From the NCBI RefSeq assembly GCF_900107395.1, contig NZ_FNPW01000005.1, forward strand, positions 337,007 through 401,006: a stretch of 64,000 bases of DNA, read 5' to 3'. The notes under the pieces were generated by a model. The model worked only from the letters and a program-made list of their open reading frames with translations. It made no database searches and was not told the DNA's origin. Of the stretch, positions 41,739 through 50,516 are shown in pieces. The position numbers and the translations under genes were made by a program. The stretch comes from Pseudomonas sp. NFIX28 (GTDB lineage Bacteria; Pseudomonadota; Gammaproteobacteria; Pseudomonadales; Pseudomonadaceae). Numbering within the stretch: position 1 is the first letter of the stretch; each line of letters begins with the position of its first letter.

Positions 41739-42488
41739 TTACTTATGAAACCGCCCTTCCAGGCTGTGACGGGAACCCGGGTGGATCAGGCGTGCGGCGG
41801 TCACCGGCTGACGGCCGGACCAGGTCCGGCGACGAATCAGCAGGCACGGCTCGCCACGCTCGATCTGCAGCAACTTGCATTCTTCCGGCTCGGCCAGAAT
41901 CGCCTCGACCACATGCTCGCCCTCGGTCAGCGGCGCGACCTGGCTCAGGTAGGCGTAGGGCGTCTGCAGGGTGAAGTCCTGCTTCAGGTAATCCGGCGCC
42001 ACCAGCGCGTTGACGAAACGATCTTCGATCTGCACCGGGATGTCGTTCTCGAAATGCACGATCAGCGAGTGGAAGACCCGCTGCCCTTCACGCATTTCCA
42101 GGGCCACGGCGCGCTCGGAGCCGGCCGCCTCTTCGCCCAGGGTAATGACCTTGCAGGTGTGGCGATGACCGCGCGAGGCGATCTCGTCGGCAATGTTGTG
42201 CACTTCGAACAGCGCCGACTGGCTCTTGGGCTCTGCGACGAAGGTCCCCACGCCCTGCATGCGCACCAGCATGCCTTCGGCGGTCATCTCGCGCAGGGCG
42301 CGGTTGATGGTCATGCGGCTGAAACCCAGCTGGCTGACCAGTTCGCTTTCCGAGGGCACACGGTAGTGCGGCGGCCAGTTTCCACTCTCGATCTGCTGAG
42401 TGATCATCTGCTTGACGCGGACATACAGGGGCGCCGGACTATCGCCCAGATGGGCGGCCAGCGGGGAGTTGGCGGGCGGAGTCGGCAC
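41739..42488 (-). CDS. hutC: Histidine utilisation repressor HutC
   Basis: GntR/HutC-family repressor, 249 aa from the GTG at 42488 with AAGGA seven bases upstream. The N-terminal winged helix (about 20-88, with YRVPSESELVSQLGFSRMTINRALREM) binds TGTA...TACA palindromes. The C-terminal UTRA domain (about 105-240) binds urocanate as inducer. It is divergent from hutF with a palindromic site between them at 42604-42613, so it likely represses its own gene and hutF as well as hutU. Confidence 0.95.
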   Translation of the reverse strand: MPTPPANSPLAAHLGDSPAPLYVRVKQMITQQIESGNWPPHYRVPSESELVSQLGFSRMTINRALREMTAEGMLVRMQGVGTFVAEPKSQSALFEVHNIADEIASRGHRHTCKVITLGEEAAGSERAVALEMREGQRVFHSLIVHFENDIPVQIEDRFVNALVAPDYLKQDFTLQTPYAYLSQVAPLTEGEHVVEAILAEPEECKLLQIERGEPCLLIRRRTWSGRQPVTAARLIHPGSRHSLEGRFHK

Positions 42489-42603
42489 GGGAAATCCTTG
42501 TTTGTCAGTAAAGGGGGTGGTGGCCTGGGTGGCCAGTTCCGGCGAACTGGCCGTACGGCCCACTAGCTTGCCGGAGTTTACCGAGCAGGCAAACGTCTGT
42601 ATA

Positions 42604-42613
42604 TGTATATACA
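42604..42613. promoter_or_regulatory. HutC operator between hutC and hutF
   Basis: TGTATATACA is a perfect ten-base palindrome inside the longer CTGTATATGTATATACAAA (42597-42615). It lies 28 bases before the hutF start codon and 116 bases before hutC, placed for control of hutF and possibly both genes. Confidence 0.75.
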
Positions 42614-42640
42614 AATAACACACGACGGGGTGCTTGAACC

Positions 42641-44005
42641 ATGTCCGCCTTCTTTGCCGAACGCGCACTGCTGCCTAACGGATGGGCCAATAATGTACGT
42701 CTCGAGGTCAGTGCCGACGGCCTGCTGACCCACATCCAGGCCGATGCCAGCGCAGAAGGCGCCGAGCGGCTACAAGGCCCGCTGCTACCGGGCATGCCCA
42801 ACCTGCACTCCCACGCCTTTCAGCGAGCCATGGCCGGGCTGGCGGAAGTGGCCGGCAACCCCAACGATAGTTTCTGGACCTGGCGCGACCTGATGTACCG
42901 CCTGGTCGGCAAGATCAGCCCGGACCAGCTGGGCATCATCGCCCGCCAGCTGTATATCGAAATGCTCAAGGCCGGCTACACCTCGGTCGCCGAATTCCAT
43001 TACGTGCATCACGACACCAGCGGCCAGCCCTACGCCGACCCGGCCGAGCTGTCCCTGCGCATCAGCCAGGCCGCCAGCGCCGCCGGCATCGGCCTGACCC
43101 TGCTGCCGGTGCTGTACAGCCACTCCGGTTTCGGCGGCCAGGCGCCCAATGAAGGCCAGCGCCGCTTCATCAACAGCACGGAAAACTACCTCAAGCTGCA
43201 AAGCCGCCTGCAACCGCTGCTGGCGCAGCAACCGGCCCAGCAGCTGGGGCTGTGCTTCCACTCGTTGCGCGCGGTCACCCCGCAGCAGATCAGCGAAGTG
43301 CTGGCCGCCGGCGACAAGCACTGCCCGGTGCATATCCACATCGCCGAACAGCAGAAGGAAGTCGACGACTGCCTGATCTGGAGTGGGCGCCGGCCGTTGC
43401 AATGGCTGTACGAAAATACCGAGGTCGACCAACGCTGGTGCCTGGTCCATGCCACCCACGCGAACGCCGAAGAAGTCAGCCTCATGGCGCAAAGCCGGGC
43501 GATTGCCGGCCTGTGCCTGACCACCGAGGCCAACCTCGGCGACGGGATTTTCCCCGCAGTGGATTTCCTCGCCCAGGGCGGCCGCATGGGCATCGGTTCC
43601 GACAGCCATGTGTCGCTGAGCGTGGTGGAGGAATTGCGTTGGCTGGAATACGGCCAGCGCCTGCGCGACCAGCGCCGCAACCGGCTGTATCGCAGCGACC
43701 AGCCGATGGTCGGCCGCACCTTGTACGACGCCGCGCTGGACGGCGGCGCCCAGGCCCTGGGGCAGCCGATCGGCGCCCTGGAAGTGGGCAAGCGCGCCGA
43801 CTGGCTGGTGCTCGACGGCAACGATCCTTACCTGGCCACTGCCGATGGTGACAGCATTCTCAACCGCTGGCTGTTCGCTGGCGGCGATCGCCAGGTGCGC
43901 GATGTGCTGGTCAATGGCCAGTGGGTGGTGCGTGACGGCCGCCACACGGGCGAAGAAGAAAGTAACCGGGCCTTTACTCAGGTACTGCGCGAACTGCTCG
44001 GCTAA
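42641..44005 (+). CDS. hutF: Formimidoylglutamate deiminase
   Basis: Converts N-formimino-L-glutamate to N-formyl-L-glutamate and ammonia, the extra step that defines the five-enzyme histidine pathway with HutG. Amidohydrolase superfamily, 454 aa. Metal motifs: MPNLHSHAFQRAM near residue 55, PVHIHIAEQQKEV and GIGSDSHVSLS. Transcribed alone to the right; a GGAGCCAG inverted repeat follows. Confidence 0.97.
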   Translation: MSAFFAERALLPNGWANNVRLEVSADGLLTHIQADASAEGAERLQGPLLPGMPNLHSHAFQRAMAGLAEVAGNPNDSFWTWRDLMYRLVGKISPDQLGIIARQLYIEMLKAGYTSVAEFHYVHHDTSGQPYADPAELSLRISQAASAAGIGLTLLPVLYSHSGFGGQAPNEGQRRFINSTENYLKLQSRLQPLLAQQPAQQLGLCFHSLRAVTPQQISEVLAAGDKHCPVHIHIAEQQKEVDDCLIWSGRRPLQWLYENTEVDQRWCLVHATHANAEEVSLMAQSRAIAGLCLTTEANLGDGIFPAVDFLAQGGRMGIGSDSHVSLSVVEELRWLEYGQRLRDQRRNRLYRSDQPMVGRTLYDAALDGGAQALGQPIGALEVGKRADWLVLDGNDPYLATADGDSILNRWLFAGGDRQVRDVLVNGQWVVRDGRHTGEEESNRAFTQVLRELLG

Positions 44006-44019
44006 AGCCCATCACCGCA

Positions 44020-44039
44020 GGAGCCAGCCTGCTGGCTCC
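44020..44039. terminator. Inverted repeat between hutF and blc
   Basis: GGAGCCAGCCTGCTGGCTCC forms an 8-9 base stem in the 43-base gap between convergent genes. No strong T-run follows; it resembles a REP half-element and may serve as a bidirectional terminator. Confidence 0.55.
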
Positions 44040-44048
44040 TTGATGGAT

Positions 44049-44618
44049 TCACTTCGAGGTCTTGGCCATTGCCGAGTCCGACACTCGCCAGATCAGGCGG
44101 GTGGTGTCATACCCCTGCTGACGCGCCCTGCTCAGCAGGTCCTCGCGAACGGCCTCGCTGACATTCGGCCGGCGCGACAACAACCACAGGTATCGACGAT
44201 CCGGATTGCCGACAATGGCGGTCTTGTAGTCGTCGCTCACATACAGCACCCAGTAATCGCCCTTGGCCAGGCCCGGAATCAGCCGGGAAAACCAGGTATC
44301 GAATTCGACCCATAGCTTGTCGGTTTTATCCGGCGCCTGCGGCGTTGCCGTGCCCCGCACTTCTTCCCATTGCCAGTTGGCGGTCAGGCAGCGGTTGAGT
44401 ACCGCCATGTTGCCTTCGGGCAGCAGGGTGTAGCGGGCTTCGGATTGCGCGCAATTGCGCTGGAAATACATCGGCAAACGCGCCAACTCGTACCAGGTCC
44501 CTTGGTAACGCTTGAGATCGACGTGATTAACGGTCTTGGGCGCCAGCGAATCGTCCCGGGACGTGGCGCAGCCGGCCAACAACAAGCCGGCCAGAAGAGT
44601 GACTAGCAAACGCATCAT
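44049..44618 (-). CDS. blc: Outer-membrane lipocalin Blc
   Basis: A 189 aa lipocalin. A lipoprotein signal ends LLAGCATS (Cys16 or 17 lipidated). The lipocalin motif KRYQGTWYELARLPMYFQ is followed by DKLWVEFD, DYWVLYVSDDY and YLWLLSRRP. Bacterial lipocalins bind lysophospholipids and fatty acids in the outer membrane and are tied to stationary phase and envelope stress. The small lipoprotein gene is 35 bases upstream. Confidence 0.94.
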   Translation of the reverse strand: MMRLLVTLLAGLLLAGCATSRDDSLAPKTVNHVDLKRYQGTWYELARLPMYFQRNCAQSEARYTLLPEGNMAVLNRCLTANWQWEEVRGTATPQAPDKTDKLWVEFDTWFSRLIPGLAKGDYWVLYVSDDYKTAIVGNPDRRYLWLLSRRPNVSEAVREDLLSRARQQGYDTTRLIWRVSDSAMAKTSK

Positions 44619-44653
44619 TATTTTTCTCCCGTGGGCACGTGGCCCCGGTTTTT

Positions 44654-44908
44654 TTACTTCAGGCCTTGCCCGGAAAACATCAGCACTTTGTCACCGGCGT
44701 ACTGCACGCTGATAAAGCTGTTCTTGTCGCCCCACGTGCAGCTGGACATCCCCAGCGCGCCGGAACAATCAGTCGGTTTGCCCAGCAGTTTTTCAACTTC
44801 GGCCTTGGGCATGCCAGCCGACAGCTTGGAATAATTTTCCTGATTGACCTTGCTGCACGCAGCCAACAGCACGCAGAACGACAACAGAGCGAGAGAACGC
44901 AGGGACAT
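44654..44908 (-). CDS. Small lipoprotein, DUF3862/BLIP-like
   Basis: An 84 aa protein with a lipobox (VLLAACSK; Cys18). The mature part NYSKLSAGMPKAEVEKLLGKP is the helical start of SmpA/OmlA/BLIP-like small folds, and an internal disulfide between the two Cys in DCSGALGMSSCTW is likely. Probably cotranscribed with blc. Function unknown. Confidence 0.85.
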   Translation of the reverse strand: MSLRSLALLSFCVLLAACSKVNQENYSKLSAGMPKAEVEKLLGKPTDCSGALGMSSCTWGDKNSFISVQYAGDKVLMFSGQGLK

Positions 44909-44971
44909 GGTGAAACTCCTGGACGGACGGGGGATGGCATGCTGCCAACCAGAAGCTTAGAAGAGAAAAGC

Positions 44972-44995
44972 CCCGTCTGGTTCCCCAGCCAGACG
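44972..44995 (-). terminator. Terminator after the small ORF at 45001
   Basis: Perfect 8-base stem CCGTCTGG / CCAGACGG with an eight-base loop. Read on the minus strand it is followed by GGCTTTTCTCTTC, a proper terminator tail. It lies six bases beyond the stop codon of the small ORF. Confidence 0.75.
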
Positions 44996-45000
44996 GCTAT

Positions 45001-45207
45001 TTATTGTGACCCAGCGCCCAGCATTTGCTCTGCGATCAGCCACTTTGCGCAAGCAAAAAGCATTTCGTCGGACAAGCCTCGGCGCGCCTCATCTTTCATG
45101 ATGGCCAGTCGACATAAACGCAGCGCCAACGCCGCCGTTATGGAAATTGACGCCCCGTCGCTGACCACGTTTTCGCGGTAGTTGATCTGGAAAAGCTTCG
45201 CGGGCAA
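45001..45207 (-). CDS. Small hypothetical protein with REP-derived start
   Basis: A 68-codon ORF ending TAA just before a terminator on the same strand. The body DGASISITAALALRLCRLAIMKDEARRGLSDEMLFACAKWLIAEQ reads in parts as an Ala/Leu-rich amphipathic helix, which looks like protein rather than shadow. The first in-frame start is a TTG lying inside a REP arm, with GGAGCGAGG as an accidental Shine-Dalgarno. A GTG at 45168 is the alternative and would give 55 aa. No family recognised. Confidence 0.5.
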   Translation of the reverse strand: MPAKLFQINYRENVVSDGASISITAALALRLCRLAIMKDEARRGLSDEMLFACAKWLIAEQMLGAGSQ

Positions 45208-45249
45208 GCCTCGCTCCTACGCAACCGCAGGAGCGAGGCTTGCCCGCGA
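45198..45249. repeat. REP pair family A
   Basis: Inverted arms TTCGCGGGCAAGCCTCGCTC and its complement around a short spacer (CTACGCAACCGCAG). It overlaps the start of the small ORF and sits just after the DUF924 gene. Confidence 0.88.
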
Positions 45250-45266
45250 TACAAAATGCAGAAGAA

Positions 45267-45869
45267 CTAGAAGCTGGAACCCGGCTCGCGCAGGAATGCC
45301 AGTTCCTCCGGCGTCGATTCACGCCCGAGAAGCCGGTTGCGATGGGGGAAGCGCCCGAACCGGGCGATGATTTTCTGATGCCGCTCGGCGTAGTCCAGCA
45401 GATCGGCGAAGACCGGTTGGTCAGCCAGCGGCTGCTCGTCGTGCAAGGCGGCGAACCTGGAAATCGCTTCGTTCTGCACCGCCAGATTCTCGCAATGCTC
45501 GAACACCAGGTAGATGAAGCTGCGCTGCATCGGCGATAGCTGCCGGTCGAAATCCGCGGCGATACCCTGGGCCACCAGCGCCTGGGCACGCAGGTCACCG
45601 GCGAAGCTCTTGGGGGTTTCGCGATAGAGCATGCGCGGCAGCTGGTCGAGCAACAGCACCAGGGCCAGCCAGCCGTGCGGGTATTGCGCCCACTCGCTCA
45701 AGCCGCCGGCCAGCGCCTGCTCCACCAGGTCCCCGAAACGCTCGCGCGCCTCAAGGTCCTGGCTGTCGCGCTTGCCGAACCAGAGCTTGCCCTTTGCCGC
45801 CACGATGTCCGCCGGTTTCTCGGCAGAACCGAACCACCAGTCGAGCAGGGGCTGCCAGGGCGCGGTCAT
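45267..45869 (-). CDS. DUF924 family protein
   Basis: A 200 aa cytoplasmic protein of the DUF924 (TPR-like helical) family. Conserved stretches: LLDWWFG at the N-terminus, LALVLLLDQLPRMLYR, YLVFEHCENLAVQ and RFGRFPHRNRLLGRESTPEE. No enzymatic assignment. It begins three bases after the fbp stop, so it is the downstream partner in an fbp operon. Confidence 0.92.
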   Translation of the reverse strand: MTAPWQPLLDWWFGSAEKPADIVAAKGKLWFGKRDSQDLEARERFGDLVEQALAGGLSEWAQYPHGWLALVLLLDQLPRMLYRETPKSFAGDLRAQALVAQGIAADFDRQLSPMQRSFIYLVFEHCENLAVQNEAISRFAALHDEQPLADQPVFADLLDYAERHQKIIARFGRFPHRNRLLGRESTPEELAFLREPGSSF

Positions 45870-45872
45870 GAT

Positions 45873-46883
45873 TTACGCCTTGTGGTAGGAGGTAACGCGG
45901 GCGACTTCTTCCTTCGAGCCGAGGAACACCGCTACGCGCTGGTGCAGGCCTTCAGGCTGGATGTCGAGAATGCGCTGGTGACCGTCGGTGGAAGCGCCGC
46001 CCGCCTGTTCGATCAGGAAGGACATCGGGTTGGCCTCGTACATCAAGCGCAGCTTGCCCGGCTTCTCCGGCTCGCGGCTGTCGCGTGGGTACATGAACAG
46101 GCCGCCACGGGTCAGGATGCGGTGCACGTCCGCGACCATCGAGGCGATCCAGCGCATGTTGTAGTTCTTTTTCAGCGGACCGGTCTCGCCTTCCAGCAAC
46201 TCGCCGACGTAGCGCTTGACCGGGGCTTCCCAGTGACGCTGGTTGGACATGTTGATGGCGAATTCCTGAGTGGTTTCAGGAATGGTGATGTTTTCGTGGG
46301 TCAGCACGAAGCTGCCCATTTCACGGTCGAGGGTGAAGCCCTTGACGCCGTCGCCCAGGGTCAGGATCAGCATGGTCTGCGGGCCATAGATCGCGTAACC
46401 GGCGGCGACCTGCTGGGTGCCTGGCTGCAGGAAGGCTTTTTCGTTGAGGCTTTCGTTCTGGCTCAGGTGCTCGTTAGGGCAACGCAGTACCGAGAAGATG
46501 GTGCCGACCGACACGTTGACGTCGATGTTCGACGAACCGTCCAGCGGGTCGAATACCAGCAGGTAGGCGCCTTTCGGGTACTTGCCCGGGATCTGGTAGG
46601 CATTGTCCATTTCCTCGGACGCCATGCCGGCCAGGTGGCCGCCCCATTCGTTGGCTTCGAGCAGGATCTCGTTGGAGATCACGTCGAGTTTCTTCTGCAC
46701 TTCGCCTTGCACGTTTTCAGTGCCCATGCTGCCCAGGACACCGCCCAGGGCGCCTTTGGACACGGCGTGGCTGATCTCCTTGCAGGCACGCGCCACCACT
46801 TCGATCAGGAAGCGCAGATCGGCAGGAGTGTTGTTGCTGCGGGTCTGCTCAATCAAATAGCGACTCAGGGTAACGCGGGACAT
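45873..46883 (-). CDS. fbp: Class I fructose-1,6-bisphosphatase
   Basis: Gluconeogenic enzyme hydrolysing fructose-1,6-bisphosphate to fructose-6-phosphate. The product is 336 aa. The metal-binding signature [14 protein letters not shown] and the C-terminal motif [21 protein letters not shown] are intact. GGAG lies nine bases before the ATG. In Pseudomonas, which lacks phosphofructokinase, Fbp drives the upward arm of the cyclic Entner-Doudoroff pathway. Confidence 0.97.
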   Translation of the reverse strand: MSRVTLSRYLIEQTRSNNTPADLRFLIEVVARACKEISHAVSKGALGGVLGSMGTENVQGEVQKKLDVISNEILLEANEWGGHLAGMASEEMDNAYQIPGKYPKGAYLLVFDPLDGSSNIDVNVSVGTIFSVLRCPNEHLSQNESLNEKAFLQPGTQQVAAGYAIYGPQTMLILTLGDGVKGFTLDREMGSFVLTHENITIPETTQEFAINMSNQRHWEAPVKRYVGELLEGETGPLKKNYNMRWIASMVADVHRILTRGGLFMYPRDSREPEKPGKLRLMYEANPMSFLIEQAGGASTDGHQRILDIQPEGLHQRVAVFLGSKEEVARVTSYHKA

Positions 46884-47093
46884 GGAAGGCTCCGGAGGAA
46901 TGGGGGGGGCTAAAAAACCCGCGCAGTTTAACGCGAGTCGGGGCGCATTTCCTCCTATGAGACGAGATCCGCCCCAGAGAGTTCATGTGTGGGATTTAGC
47001 GTAGACCGAAATCCGCCCTGTAGCCGCCCGGGAAAGCGCCCTGGCGGGGCTCCCAGGCGGCGCGCGAAATTCCGCATCAGCCCCGCGAGCGCC

Positions 47094-49544
47094 CTATTCC
47101 AGAGCCTTCCAGATTTCCGTGGCGTATTCGCGAATGGTCCGGTCCGAAGAGAACCACCCCATGCGCGCGCAGTTGAGCACCGCCGAACGCCACCATTGAT
47201 TGCTATCGCGCCAGCGCTCTTCGACATGCAGCTGGGCGCTCCAGTAGGAGTCGAAGTCGGCACACACGTGGAAGCGGTCATAGTCGATCAGCGAATCGAT
47301 AAACCCGGTGTAGCGGGCCGGATCGTCGGGCGAGAACACCCCGCCGCGAATCGCGTGCAGCACATCGTTGAGACGATGCGAGGCGGCGATGTCCGGCATC
47401 GCACTGAACTCGCCATTGCGTTTGCGCGCCTCCACCTGCTGGGCGCTGAGGCCGAAGATGAACATGTGCTCGGCGCCGACCCGCTCGCACATCTCGACGT
47501 TGGCGCCGTCCAGGGTGCCGACGGTCAGGGCGCCGTTGAGGCCGAACTTCATATTGCTGGTGCCCGAGGCTTCGAAGCCGGCGGTGGAAATCTGCTCCGA
47601 CAGGTCCGCCGCCGGGATGATGCTCTCGGCCAGGCTGACGTTGTAGTTGGGCAGGAACACCACTTTGAGCAGGCCTCGCACGGTCGGGTCGTTGTTCACC
47701 GTGCGGGCGATGTCGTTGCTCAGCTTGATGATCAGCTTGGCCTGGTGATAGCTGGCCGCGGCCTTGCCGGCGAAAATCTTCACCCGCGGTACCCAGTCGA
47801 TTTCCGGCTCGGCGCGAATCGCCTGGTACAACGCCACGGTGTGCATCAGGTTGAGCAACTGGCGCTTGTACTCGTGGATCCGCTTGACCTGCACGTCGAA
47901 CAGCGCCGCCGGATTGACCGCAATGCCCAGGCGCTCATGGATGATCGCCGCCAGCGCGCGCTTGCTGTGCAGGCGCTGCTCGGCGAACCGCTTGCGAAAG
48001 GCCGGCTTGTCGGCGAAGGGTTCGAGCTTGATCAACAACTCCTCGGGGTTATCCAGCACTTCCGAGCCGACCGCCTCGACCAGCATCGCCGTCAACTGGG
48101 GATTGGCCTGGTACAGCCAGCGGCGGAAGGTAATGCCGTTGGTCTTGTTGTTGATCCGCTCCGGATACAGCTTGTGCAGCTCGAAGAACACCGTGCTGCG
48201 CATCAGCTGCGTATGCAGGCCGGACACGCCGTTGATGCTGTGGGAACCAAGGAACGCCAGGTTGCCCATGCGCACGCGGCGGCCGTTGTCTTCCTCGATC
48301 AGCGACACCGCGCGCAGTACGTCGAAGTCATGGATGCCTTTGGCGCGCAGCGAATCGATGTGCTGGGCGTTGATCAGGTAAATGATCTGCATGTGCCGCG
48401 GCAGCATGCGTTCCATCAGGCCCACCGGCCAGGTTTCCAGGGCTTCGGGCAGCAACGTGTGGTTGGTGTAGGCGAGAGTTTCGACGGTGATCTGCCAGGC
48501 CGCGTCCCAGGCGATGCCATGCAGGTCCACCAGTTGGCGCATCAGCTCGGCCACGGCGATCGACGGGTGGGTGTCGTTGAGCTGGATCGCCGCATGCTCG
48601 CCAAGGCTGAGCACCGAGTCGTGCATGTTCTTATGCCGGCGCAGCAGGTCCTGCAGTGACGCGGAGACGAAAAAGTATTCCTGGCGCAGGCGCAATTCCT
48701 GCCCCGCTTCGGTGCTGTCCGCCGGATAAAGCACTCGCGAGATGCTCTCGGCCCGGGCCACCTCGGCCACCGCGCCGAGGTGGTCGCCGGCGTTGAAGCG
48801 TTCCAGGTGCAAATCTTCCATGGCCCGCGCGCGCCACAGGCGCAGGGTGTTGACGCTGGCGCCGCGCCAGCCGACGACCGGCGTGTCGTAGGCCACCGCA
48901 CGCACGGTTTCCGCCGGCCACCAGACCTGCCGGGTGTGGCCGGCCTCGTCGGTGACGGTCTCGACCCCGCCACCGAAACCGATCGAGTAGATCACTTCGG
49001 GGCGCTCGAACTCCCAGGGGTTGCCGAAGTCCAGCCAGTGCTCGGTCTGCTCCTGCTGCCAGCCGTCGACCACGGCCTGGCGGAACAAGCCGTGTTCATA
49101 ACGGATGCCGTAGCCGTGGCCGGCGATGCCCAGGGTCGACATGCTTTCCATGAAGCACGCCGCCAGGCGACCGAGGCCGCCGTTGCCCAGTGCCGCGTCC
49201 GGCTCCAGCAAGCGAATGCGTTCCAGGTCGACGCCGAGGTCGCTCAGGGCATCGCGCGCCACGTCCAGCAACCCGAGATTGCTCAGGCTGTCGTACAGCA
49301 GGCGGCCGATGAGGAATTCCAGGGAGAGGTAATAAACGCGCTTCTGGCCTTTGCGGTAGATCTGCCGCGTATGGTCCATCCAGTGCTCGACCATGTGATC
49401 GCGCGCCGCCAGGGCGATGGCTTCGAACCAGTCATGGTCGAAGGCGTGGTCCGGGTCTTTGCCCACCGCGTAGGTGAGTTTGGTCAGGACGGCGTCGCGA
49501 AAAGCGGCCACCTCAGCGTCACGAACCTGCAGTTCCTGAGTCAT
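47094..49544 (-). CDS. glgP: Glycogen/alpha-glucan phosphorylase
   Basis: Releases glucose-1-phosphate from glycogen or maltodextrin. The product is 816 aa, the usual length. The PLP site EASGTSNMKFGLNGALTVGT, with the lysine that binds the cofactor, is intact, as are GNGGLGRLAACF near the N-terminus and NDTHPSIAVAELMR. GAGG precedes the ATG. It lies apart from other glg genes here; the 210-base gap to fbp shows no clear element apart from GC-rich inverted segments. Confidence 0.96.
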   Translation of the reverse strand: MTQELQVRDAEVAAFRDAVLTKLTYAVGKDPDHAFDHDWFEAIALAARDHMVEHWMDHTRQIYRKGQKRVYYLSLEFLIGRLLYDSLSNLGLLDVARDALSDLGVDLERIRLLEPDAALGNGGLGRLAACFMESMSTLGIAGHGYGIRYEHGLFRQAVVDGWQQEQTEHWLDFGNPWEFERPEVIYSIGFGGGVETVTDEAGHTRQVWWPAETVRAVAYDTPVVGWRGASVNTLRLWRARAMEDLHLERFNAGDHLGAVAEVARAESISRVLYPADSTEAGQELRLRQEYFFVSASLQDLLRRHKNMHDSVLSLGEHAAIQLNDTHPSIAVAELMRQLVDLHGIAWDAAWQITVETLAYTNHTLLPEALETWPVGLMERMLPRHMQIIYLINAQHIDSLRAKGIHDFDVLRAVSLIEEDNGRRVRMGNLAFLGSHSINGVSGLHTQLMRSTVFFELHKLYPERINNKTNGITFRRWLYQANPQLTAMLVEAVGSEVLDNPEELLIKLEPFADKPAFRKRFAEQRLHSKRALAAIIHERLGIAVNPAALFDVQVKRIHEYKRQLLNLMHTVALYQAIRAEPEIDWVPRVKIFAGKAAASYHQAKLIIKLSNDIARTVNNDPTVRGLLKVVFLPNYNVSLAESIIPAADLSEQISTAGFEASGTSNMKFGLNGALTVGTLDGANVEMCERVGAEHMFIFGLSAQQVEARKRNGEFSAMPDIAASHRLNDVLHAIRGGVFSPDDPARYTGFIDSLIDYDRFHVCADFDSYWSAQLHVEERWRDSNQWWRSAVLNCARMGWFSSDRTIREYATEIWKALE

Positions 49545-49746
49545 GAATACGACCTCGAGCGAGATAGACAGTGAGCAAGGAATTGTCTGAGCCTAGTCGG
49601 TCTGACAGAAGGCAAAGGCTCTGGTTCGGCGCGCCCTGCAATTGCCCGAACGGAGACGATGCCGCCTGCGGCAGCTGGCAAACATGATGCAGATGCCGTG
49701 CCGACCCTCGCAATCCCCCAGGGCACGGGTAAATTCCGTTAAATGG

Positions 49747-49777
49747 TTGTTCAAAAATTCACCCGTCCCGGTATGAT
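49747..49777 (+). promoter_or_regulatory. Possible sigma70 promoter of the YkgJ-family gene
   Basis: A good -10 TATGAT (49772-49777) lies 32 bases before the ATG. The best -35 match, TTGTTC at 49747-49752, is 19 bases away, longer than ideal. Offered as the likeliest start region in the 265-base gap. Confidence 0.4.
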
Positions 49778-49809
49778 CGCGCGCCCTGATACACACGCTG
49801 GAAACACGC

Positions 49810-50250
49810 ATGATGAAGTCCAACCTGATCGCCGCCGCGGAAATCGACCGACTCGATACCTGGGCCAAGTATTCCGCGCCCATGTGCGGCTCCTGCATGT
49901 CCAGCTGCTGCACCCTGCCGGTGGAGGTCAAGATCAAGGATCTGATCCGCATCGGCATCGTCGACGAGTTCGAGCGCGGCGAGCCGGCGAAGAACATCGC
50001 CAAGCGCCTGCAGAAGGAAGGCATCGTCGAGCGCTACAACCAGAAGTCCGAGATCTTCACCCTGCAGCGCATGAGCAACAACGACTGCCTGTATCTGGAT
50101 CGTAAAAGCCGCCTGTGCACCATTTATGACAAGCGCCCGGACACCTGCCGCAACCACCCGAAGATCGGCCCGCGCCCAGGCTATTGCGCGTACAAGCCCA
50201 AGCCGGTGGAACGCAGCACCAGCAGCAGCCGAACCCTTGAGCGCTTCTAA
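49810..50250 (+). CDS. YkgJ-family cysteine-cluster protein
   Basis: A 146 aa protein with the pattern CGSCMSSCCTLPVEV near the N-terminus and CLYLDRKSRLCTIYDKRPDTCRNHP plus GYC further on: eight Cys, the YkgJ/UPF0153 arrangement thought to bind zinc or an iron-sulfur cluster. A second ATG directly after the first makes 145 aa possible. Function unknown. It is transcribed alone, facing typA. Confidence 0.9.
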   Translation: MMKSNLIAAAEIDRLDTWAKYSAPMCGSCMSSCCTLPVEVKIKDLIRIGIVDEFERGEPAKNIAKRLQKEGIVERYNQKSEIFTLQRMSNNDCLYLDRKSRLCTIYDKRPDTCRNHPKIGPRPGYCAYKPKPVERSTSSSRTLERF

Positions 50251-50283
50251 AGACCTGCCCCGGCAGCCCTGCCACCTGGCCCT

Positions 50284-50433
50284 GTAGCCGCTGCCGAGCG
50301 CCAGCGAGGCTGCGATCGGCTGCAAAGCAGCCGCCCCTCCCAAGCCACGCCGCATCCATGACACACCGAGTCTGCCTGTTTTACGACCGCTACGCGGTCG
50401 ATCGCAGCCTCGCTGGGGCTCGGCAGCGGCTAC
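50284..50433. repeat. REP-like element family B, longest copy
   Basis: GTAGCCGCTGCCGAGCGCCA and a right arm ending GCTCGGCAGCGGCTAC bracket two inner hairpins (GGCTGCAAAGCAGCC and GACCGCTACGCGGTC). At 150 bases it is the longest of the six family B elements. Confidence 0.85.
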
Positions 50434-50458
50434 GGGACCCGGTCTTTTTCGCAGGCAT

Positions 50459-50497
50459 AAAAAAACGCCCCCGGCCTTTCGACCGGGGGCGTTTTTA
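50459..50497. terminator. Bidirectional terminator between ykgJ-like gene and typA
   Basis: AAAAACGCCCCCGG and its complement around a short CCTTTCGA loop, with A-run before and T-run after, between convergent genes. Confidence 0.92.
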
Positions 50498-50516
50498 TTC
50501 AGCCTGAACTAAAAGA

